Shown piece by piece: positions 59,758 through 64,000 of a stretch of DNA of 64,000 nucleotides. Position 1 is the stretch's first letter. Every line of letters starts with the position of its first letter. The DNA comes from Minwuia sp. GTDB taxonomy: Bacteria > Pseudomonadota > Alphaproteobacteria > Minwuiales > Minwuiaceae. The notes under the pieces are model-generated. The model was not told the origin of the DNA, did not search any database, and saw nothing but the letters and a program-made list of their open reading frames with translations. The DNA lies in the NCBI GenBank assembly GCA_029210175.1, contig JARGPL010000015.1, forward strand, positions 248,001-312,000, read 5' to 3'. The translations under genes were made by a program, and so were the position numbers.

Positions 59758-60993
59758 ATGGCTGAACATTTCGACGAATTGGAAACCCGCGATCCGCAGC
59801 AGCGAGAAGAAGACCTGATGGCTGCCCTGCCGGGACAGGTGGCGCTGGCGAGGACCAACAGCACGTTCTTCGGCAAGCTGTATGCGGACATCGATCCGAT
59901 GGCGATCAAGACCCGTGAAGCGCTGAGGCAGCTGCCTGTCATCCGCAAACCCGATGTTCAGGATGCCCAGAATGCCGAACCGCCGTTTGGTGGTCTGAAT
60001 GCGGTGCCAGTGGGGGACATGGCGCATGTCTACATGTCGCCCGGACCGATCTTCGAACCCGATGGCGCGCAACGCGATCACTGGCGCTACGCCCGCGCGC
60101 TCTATGCCGCCGGGTTCCGCCGTGGCGACATTGTCCACAACACCCTGTCGTACCACCTGACACCTGCGGGGATGCTGGTGGAAACCGGTTGCCGCGCCAT
60201 TGGCTGCGCGGTCTTCCCCGGCGGTGTCGGCAATACCGAAATGCAGGTTGATGCCATCGAGCGGCTGAAGCCCACCGCCTACGCGGGCACCCCGTCGTTC
60301 CTGCGGATCCTGCTGGAGAAAGCCGACGAGATGGGCCGCGATACCTCATCCTACAAGAAGGCGTCCGTCGGGGCCGAACCACTGCCGCCGTCCCTGCGCA
60401 AGTGGTTCGAGGATCGGGGCATCCAGACGACACAGGGTTACGGTACTGCGGATGTCGGCCTGATTGCCTATGAGTCGCTGCCGGTTGACGGCATGCTGCT
60501 TGACGAAGGCCTGATCCTGGAAATCTGCCGCCCCGGCACCGGCGAACCGGTGGAAGAGGGGGAGGTCGGCGAAATCGTTGTCACCACCTTCAACCCGATC
60601 TATCCGCTGATCCGCTATGGCACCGGCGACATGACGGCTGTGCTGCCTGGCACCAGCGCCTGTGGCCGCACCAGTACCCGCATCAAGGGCTGGATGGGCC
60701 GCGCGGACCAGTCGTGCAAGGTGCGGGGCATGTTCGTTCATGCCAAGCTGGTGGGCGAGATCGTCGGGCGCCACGCCGAGGTCGCCAAGGCCCGCTTTGT
60801 CATCACCAACCCCGACAACCGCGATCAGATGCTGTTGAAGGTCGAGGCCGGCAAGGGCGACGCCGCCCTGCTGGACGCCCTGAAGCAGTCGGTCACCACT
60901 GTCACCAAGCTGCGTGGCGAGGTCGAGATCGTGGCACCGGGCAGCCTGCCGAACGACGGCATCGTGGTCGAGGACGCGCGAACATTCGACTGA
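59758..60993 (+). CDS. Phenylacetate-CoA ligase-like AMP-forming enzyme
   Basis: A 411-residue PaaK-like acyl-adenylate-forming enzyme, start ATG 59758 behind GGGGAGGGACAC. The family features are ELETRDPQQREEDLMAALPGQVALA, the acyl-binding LSYHLTPAGMLVETGCRAIGCAVFPGGVGNTEMQ, AGTPSFLRILLEKADE, TTQGYGTADVGLIAYES, GEIVVTTFNPIYPLIRYGTGDMTAVLPG and GRADQSCKVRGMFVHAKLVGEI. It activates a carboxylic acid to its CoA thioester. The normal early phosphate loop (S/T-rich, SSGTTG) is not evident: 'HVYMSPGPIFEPDG' lies in its place. This places it in the divergent sub-group found with aromatic or lipid catabolism. Confidence 0.82.
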   Translation: MAEHFDELETRDPQQREEDLMAALPGQVALARTNSTFFGKLYADIDPMAIKTREALRQLPVIRKPDVQDAQNAEPPFGGLNAVPVGDMAHVYMSPGPIFEPDGAQRDHWRYARALYAAGFRRGDIVHNTLSYHLTPAGMLVETGCRAIGCAVFPGGVGNTEMQVDAIERLKPTAYAGTPSFLRILLEKADEMGRDTSSYKKASVGAEPLPPSLRKWFEDRGIQTTQGYGTADVGLIAYESLPVDGMLLDEGLILEICRPGTGEPVEEGEVGEIVVTTFNPIYPLIRYGTGDMTAVLPGTSACGRTSTRIKGWMGRADQSCKVRGMFVHAKLVGEIVGRHAEVAKARFVITNPDNRDQMLLKVEAGKGDAALLDALKQSVTTVTKLRGEVEIVAPGSLPNDGIVVEDARTFD

Positions 60994-61004
60994 AGACGTG
61001 GGCG

Positions 61005-61153
61005 GGCGCACAGGCGCGAGTGCGCCGCAACATCAGCAAAGCATGGACACCGGGACTTCGCCCGGCGTGACAGTGTTGCGTGTGCTGTCAGATGCAACGG
61101 CGCACTCGAACGCTGAAATGCCGGGCACGTCGATCAGGCCAGCAGGCGGCCTG
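61005..61153. other. Compact multi-hairpin intergenic element
   Basis: Between convergent genes. The outer stem CGAGTGCGCCG (61017-61027) pairs with CGGCGCACTCG (61098-61108), 11 bp perfect, with a further 4 bp beyond a small internal loop. Inside are CCGGG/CCCGG (61050-61065) and TGACAG/CTGTCA (61068-61090). An alternative 7-bp hairpin GGCGCAC/GTGCGCC (61005-61026) competes with the outer stem. CAGGCC/GGCCTG (61135-61153) follows and is succeeded by TTATCCCTG. Confidence 0.6.
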
Positions 61154-61163
61154 TTATCCCTGT

Positions 61164-61958
61164 CTAAGAAAGCACGTCCAGCAGGTCGTCATGCAGGTTC
61201 GGGCCGGACGCGATGACATTGCGGTGGCGGGGGCGCTTCAGGTTGTAGGTGAAGCCTTCGTTGGTGTTTGTCGTGCAACGCGCGCCTGCCTCCGTCAGGA
61301 TCAGGTCGGCGGCGGCAATGTCCCAGTCATGCTTGCCCGCCATCGAAATGGCCGCATCGAAGCGGCCTGACGCCACCAGCACCATGCGGTAGGCGATGGA
61401 GTTCATCCAGGTGCAGAGCATGTCATCGGCATGTTTTGGCCAGGTGAAGTATTCCATGTTGCGCTTGGCTGTCAGGTAGTGGGCTTCGCCCGTGTCGGCG
61501 ACCTGGCTGGGTGTGATGCGCTGGCCGTTGAGGCGCGCACCGGCCCCCAGTGCAGCCTCGAAGAACTCATCCTTGGCCGGATTGTAGACAGCGCCGAGGA
61601 TCGGCTTGCCATCTTCGACCAGAGCGACGCAGACCGTGAATTCAGGCACGCCCCGCATGAAGGCGCGGGTGCCATCGATCGGGTCAGCGATCCAGACCCG
61701 CTTCCGGTCCATCCGCGACGGGTCGTCCGCCGTTTCCTCCGACAGCCAGCCATAGTCGGGCCGGGCCTCCGTCAGGCGCTGTTTCAGCAGGGTATCGACG
61801 GCAATGTCCGCCTCCGTCACCGGATGGTCATTGCCCTTGTCCCAGGTTTTCAGCTCGGTATCGAAGAAGTCGAGTGCCACGGCACCGCCGCGACGTACGG
61901 CGTCGAGCAGCAGGCTATGGTCATCACGCAGGTCGGCAGGGATGCTTGCCATCGTCAA
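61164..61958 (-). CDS. cysQ: 3'(2'),5'-bisphosphate nucleotidase / inositol monophosphatase family (CysQ-like)
   Basis: A 264-residue Mg-dependent phosphatase. The metal-site motifs are WLSEETADD (E), IADPIDGTRAFMRG (D-P-I-D-G-T) and WDIAAADLILTEAGAR (W-D-x-A-A). CysQ hydrolyses 3'-phosphoadenosine 5'-phosphate in sulfur metabolism. The inositol monophosphatase branch is an alternative. The start overlaps the pmbA stop by four bases. The pmbA-cysQ pair is recurrent in alphaproteobacteria. It is convergent with the PaaK-like gene across the hairpin element. Confidence 0.88.
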   Translation of the reverse strand: MTMASIPADLRDDHSLLLDAVRRGGAVALDFFDTELKTWDKGNDHPVTEADIAVDTLLKQRLTEARPDYGWLSEETADDPSRMDRKRVWIADPIDGTRAFMRGVPEFTVCVALVEDGKPILGAVYNPAKDEFFEAALGAGARLNGQRITPSQVADTGEAHYLTAKRNMEYFTWPKHADDMLCTWMNSIAYRMVLVASGRFDAAISMAGKHDWDIAAADLILTEAGARCTTNTNEGFTYNLKRPRHRNVIASGPNLHDDLLDVLS

Positions 61959-63322
61959 TTGCCTGCCACGGTCATGCCATCCACCCGCAAGGTCGGTGCA
62001 TTCGTGGCATAACGGAACGTCAGATCATCTGCCGGGGTCAGCTGCAGGAACATGTCCTTCAGGTTTCCGGCAATCGTCATTTCGGACACCGGGAAAGCGA
62101 TCTCCCCGTTCTCGATCCAGAACCCGGCGGCGCCACGGCTGTAGTCGCCAGTGACTCCATTCACACCAAAACCAATAAGTTCAGTGACATAGAACCCAGT
62201 GCCAACATCCCGGATCAGATCGGCCACGGCTGTCTGGCCGGCGGCAAGGTAAAGATTAGACGTGCCCGGAGACGGTGGGCCACCGGTTCCGCGTGATGCA
62301 TGGCCAGTGGTTTTCAGCCCGAGCTGCCGGGCGGTGGCGCAATCCAGGATCCAGCTTTGCAGGCGTCCATCCTCGATCAATGCCAGTTCCTTGCCAGCGA
62401 TGCCTTCACCATCGACGGCGCGCGACCGCATCCCGCGCGCGCGCAGCGGATCATCCACGATCCGGATACCGCTCGCGAAAAGCTGATCGCCCATCCTGTC
62501 CTTCAGGAACGAACTGCCCCGGGCCACGGTTGACCCGTTGATGGCACCGGCAAGATGACCGACGAGGCTGGAGGCCACGCGCGGATCGAACACCACAGGC
62601 ACCTTGCCCGATGCCATCTTGCGCGCGCCGACGCGTCGCACGGCCTTTTCGGCGGCGGTCCGGCCAATGCCAGCCGCGTCGCCCAGTTCCGACATGTGTC
62701 GCACGGAACTGTAATCGTAGTCCCGTTCCATATGCCCTTCGCCGTCTTCGGCAATCACCGAGCAGGACAGGCTGAAGCTGGAAGTGGAATAGGCGGCGCC
62801 GAAGCGAATACCGTCACCACGGATGGCAAGCGCTACACAGCCTGCTCCATATCCGGACGACGCCCCTTCGGACTGTTTCACGCCCTTGATCTGCAGCGCA
62901 GACTCCTCGGCAATGCGGGCACTTTCGATCAGGCTCTCGACGTCAGGAACCGTTGGATCATAAAGGTCCAGATCAGGCACGCTGGCTGCAATCTGGTCCG
63001 CGTCGGCGATACCACACCAGCGATCTTCCGGGCTGGCCTTGGCCATGGCAATGGCACGGGCGGCCAGTTCATCCATCATGTCGGATTTGAGGTCGGTGGA
63101 AGAGACAACAGCCTGCTGCTTGCCGATCAGGCAACGCAGTCCGACGTCGAAACTCTCGGAACTCTCGATATCCTCCGGCTTGCCCTGACGATAGGACGCG
63201 CCAAGGGACCGGCTCTCAACCATAACGGCGTCAGCCGCATCGGCACCGCCCTTCAAGGCCCGGCCCAGCAGATCATCCAGCATTTCGAGGGCCCGGGATT
63301 CAGCGGTGTCGCGATTGGTCAT
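61955..63322 (-). CDS. pmbA: TldD/PmbA-family peptidase subunit PmbA
   Basis: A 455-residue TldE/PmbA-type protein, the non-metal partner of the TldD-TldE metalloprotease that processes small peptides such as microcin and CcdA-type antitoxins. The family blocks are VMVESRSLGASYRQGKPEDIESSESFDVGLR, VVSSTDLKSDMMDELAARAIAMAKASPED, KMASGKVPVVFDPRVASSLVGHLAGAINGSTVARGSSFL, GKELALIEDGRLQSWILDCATARQLGLKTTGHA and YVTELIGFGVNGVTGDYSRGAAGFWIENGEIAFPVSEMTIAGNLKDM. There is no HExxxH, consistent with PmbA. TldD itself is not in this window. Confidence 0.9.
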   Translation of the reverse strand: MTNRDTAESRALEMLDDLLGRALKGGADAADAVMVESRSLGASYRQGKPEDIESSESFDVGLRCLIGKQQAVVSSTDLKSDMMDELAARAIAMAKASPEDRWCGIADADQIAASVPDLDLYDPTVPDVESLIESARIAEESALQIKGVKQSEGASSGYGAGCVALAIRGDGIRFGAAYSTSSFSLSCSVIAEDGEGHMERDYDYSSVRHMSELGDAAGIGRTAAEKAVRRVGARKMASGKVPVVFDPRVASSLVGHLAGAINGSTVARGSSFLKDRMGDQLFASGIRIVDDPLRARGMRSRAVDGEGIAGKELALIEDGRLQSWILDCATARQLGLKTTGHASRGTGGPPSPGTSNLYLAAGQTAVADLIRDVGTGFYVTELIGFGVNGVTGDYSRGAAGFWIENGEIAFPVSEMTIAGNLKDMFLQLTPADDLTFRYATNAPTLRVDGMTVAGN

Positions 63323-63516
63323 GCGTGAGGATTCCTGATCTGTTGCTGACCGTCATATAGGCGCGTCGGGGCGACTGTCACAAGGGGGGCAGGTGCGGAA
63401 GCAACGCCGTGACGCCGCATCCGCGTGTTTCAGGCATGCACGCAGGACATGGGCCATGTTCATGGCGTGTAAGGGACTTTGTGGTTTATGAAGATGCTTC
63501 AGGGTGCCCTCGGTCA

Positions 63517-64000
63517 ATGTCATTTGCACTCGCATCGCGCCTGTTTGGCGCAGAAATCGGACCCGTTGTGATAGAGAAGTTCGAGAAACTGCCAGGCAAT
63601 GTGCGTGGCGCACTTTGGCTGCTTGTTGCTGGTATATTCCTGTCTGCGATGGGCGTTTTCATCAAGATGGCGGCGGAGGAACTGCATCCGTTCCAGATCG
63701 CCTTCTTTCGTGCGTTTCTCGGACTCTGCATCGTCGCACCCTTCGCGCTGCGCCATGGCTTTGGTGCGGTCCGGACCACACGCCCGACGCTGCATCTGAT
63801 CCGCGGCCTGATCGGTGGCGTGGTCATGCTGTGCATGTTCTACGCGGTGGCCAACCTGCCGCTTGCCGATGTCACCGCGCTCAGCTTCACGAAGCCCCTG
63901 TTCCTGATTCCGCTGGCTGTCATCTTCCTGGGGGAGAAGGTGAAGATGCGCCGCACGATCGCGACTGCTGTCGGTTTCATCGGTGTGATCATCATGCTGC
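63517..64000 (+). CDS. DMT/EamA-family transporter, N-terminal part
   Basis: An open frame from ATG 63517 to the window edge, 161 codons seen (MSFALASRLFGAEIGPVVIEKF...). The first EamA repeat is clear: GALWLLVAGIFLSAMGVFIKMAAEELHPFQIAFFRAFLGLCIVAPFALRHG, then LIRGLIGGVVMLCMFYAVANLPLADVTALSFTKPLFLIPLAVIFLGEKV and the start of the next helix. The start ATG is poorly supported by a ribosome-binding site. An in-frame GTG at 63568 is an alternative. It is divergent from pmbA and related to the exporter at 29770-30636. The substrate is unknown. Confidence 0.85.
   Translation, partial: MSFALASRLFGAEIGPVVIEKFEKLPGNVRGALWLLVAGIFLSAMGVFIKMAAEELHPFQIAFFRAFLGLCIVAPFALRHGFGAVRTTRPTLHLIRGLIGGVVMLCMFYAVANLPLADVTALSFTKPLFLIPLAVIFLGEKVKMRRTIATAVGFIGVIIML

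Noticed and set aside
63323-63516. Small RNA or extra peptide gene between pmbA and the DMT gene
   Set aside because: I saw no stable hairpin, no good start signal and no coding bias. It is best read as a divergent promoter region.

Overview
The window is a dense, GC-rich bacterial chromosome segment from an alphaproteobacterium. The evidence is the block ruvA-ruvB-ybgC-tolQ-tolR-tolA-tolB-pal-cpoB-tilS-ftsH, the block secG-pyrG-kdsA-eno, the rsmE-gshA pair with the plant/alphaproteobacterial type of GshA, and the pmbA-cysQ pair. A TRAP transporter, CoA-thioester catabolic genes and a Baeyer-Villiger-type monooxygenase suggest a free-living heterotroph, possibly a Rhodospirillales-like marine lineage. 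The genus cannot be read from the sequence. I saw no rRNA, tRNA, CRISPR array, prophage or plasmid module.

Layout. Bases 1-4.7 kb hold mixed genes: a partial glyoxalase-related protein, a YcaQ-type protein, a PAS protein, and a minus-strand run pdxH > cation efflux > SDR. At 4.7-7.4 kb are an RNA helicase behind a structured leader with a TTG start, and a broken Rieske dioxygenase gene. At 7.5-16.8 kb is the Holliday-junction pair ruvAB followed by an overlapping tol-pal operon. That operon carries an extra gene: a small lipoprotein that is essentially a second TolA domain III. At 16.9-24.2 kb are ftsH (with a plausible heat-shock promoter), a vWA protein, secG, pyrG, kdsA and eno.

At 24.2-29.6 kb a tightly overlapping minus-strand operon starts with an IclR regulator and continues with acyl-CoA dehydrogenase, a CaiB-type CoA-transferase, a MaoC hydratase, a CitE/HpcH lyase and an enoyl-CoA hydratase. 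Its composition resembles itaconate/citramalyl-CoA degradation. The regulator's start codon lies inside a palindromic, repeated operator. At 29.6-35.6 kb are a perfect 30-bp palindrome, a DMT exporter, rsmE-gshA, an amidohydrolase, an enoyl-CoA hydratase and a CoA-binding protein.

At 35.66-36.71 kb a complete IS630-type element sits exactly in the stop codon of a PAS gene and regenerates it. At 37.4-45.3 kb are a SprA-related putative metalloprotease, a TRAP operon whose large permease appears to use a CTG start, a VOC protein, a divergent flavin monooxygenase and rimO. At 45.3-47.5 kb is a graveyard of a molybdopterin oxidoreductase and a NifU-domain gene. At 47.6-64 kb are an AceE-like E1 enzyme, an ATM1-type ABC exporter, a gamma-carbonic anhydrase, an SMR pump, valS plus a secreted protein, a DinG-type helicase, a TerB protein, a PaaK-like ligase, an unusual multi-hairpin intergenic element, cysQ-pmbA, and a partial DMT exporter at the right edge.

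Starts were re-chosen from ribosome-binding sites and family N-termini wherever the longest open frame looked too long. All functional names rest on motif recognition by eye, without database searches.
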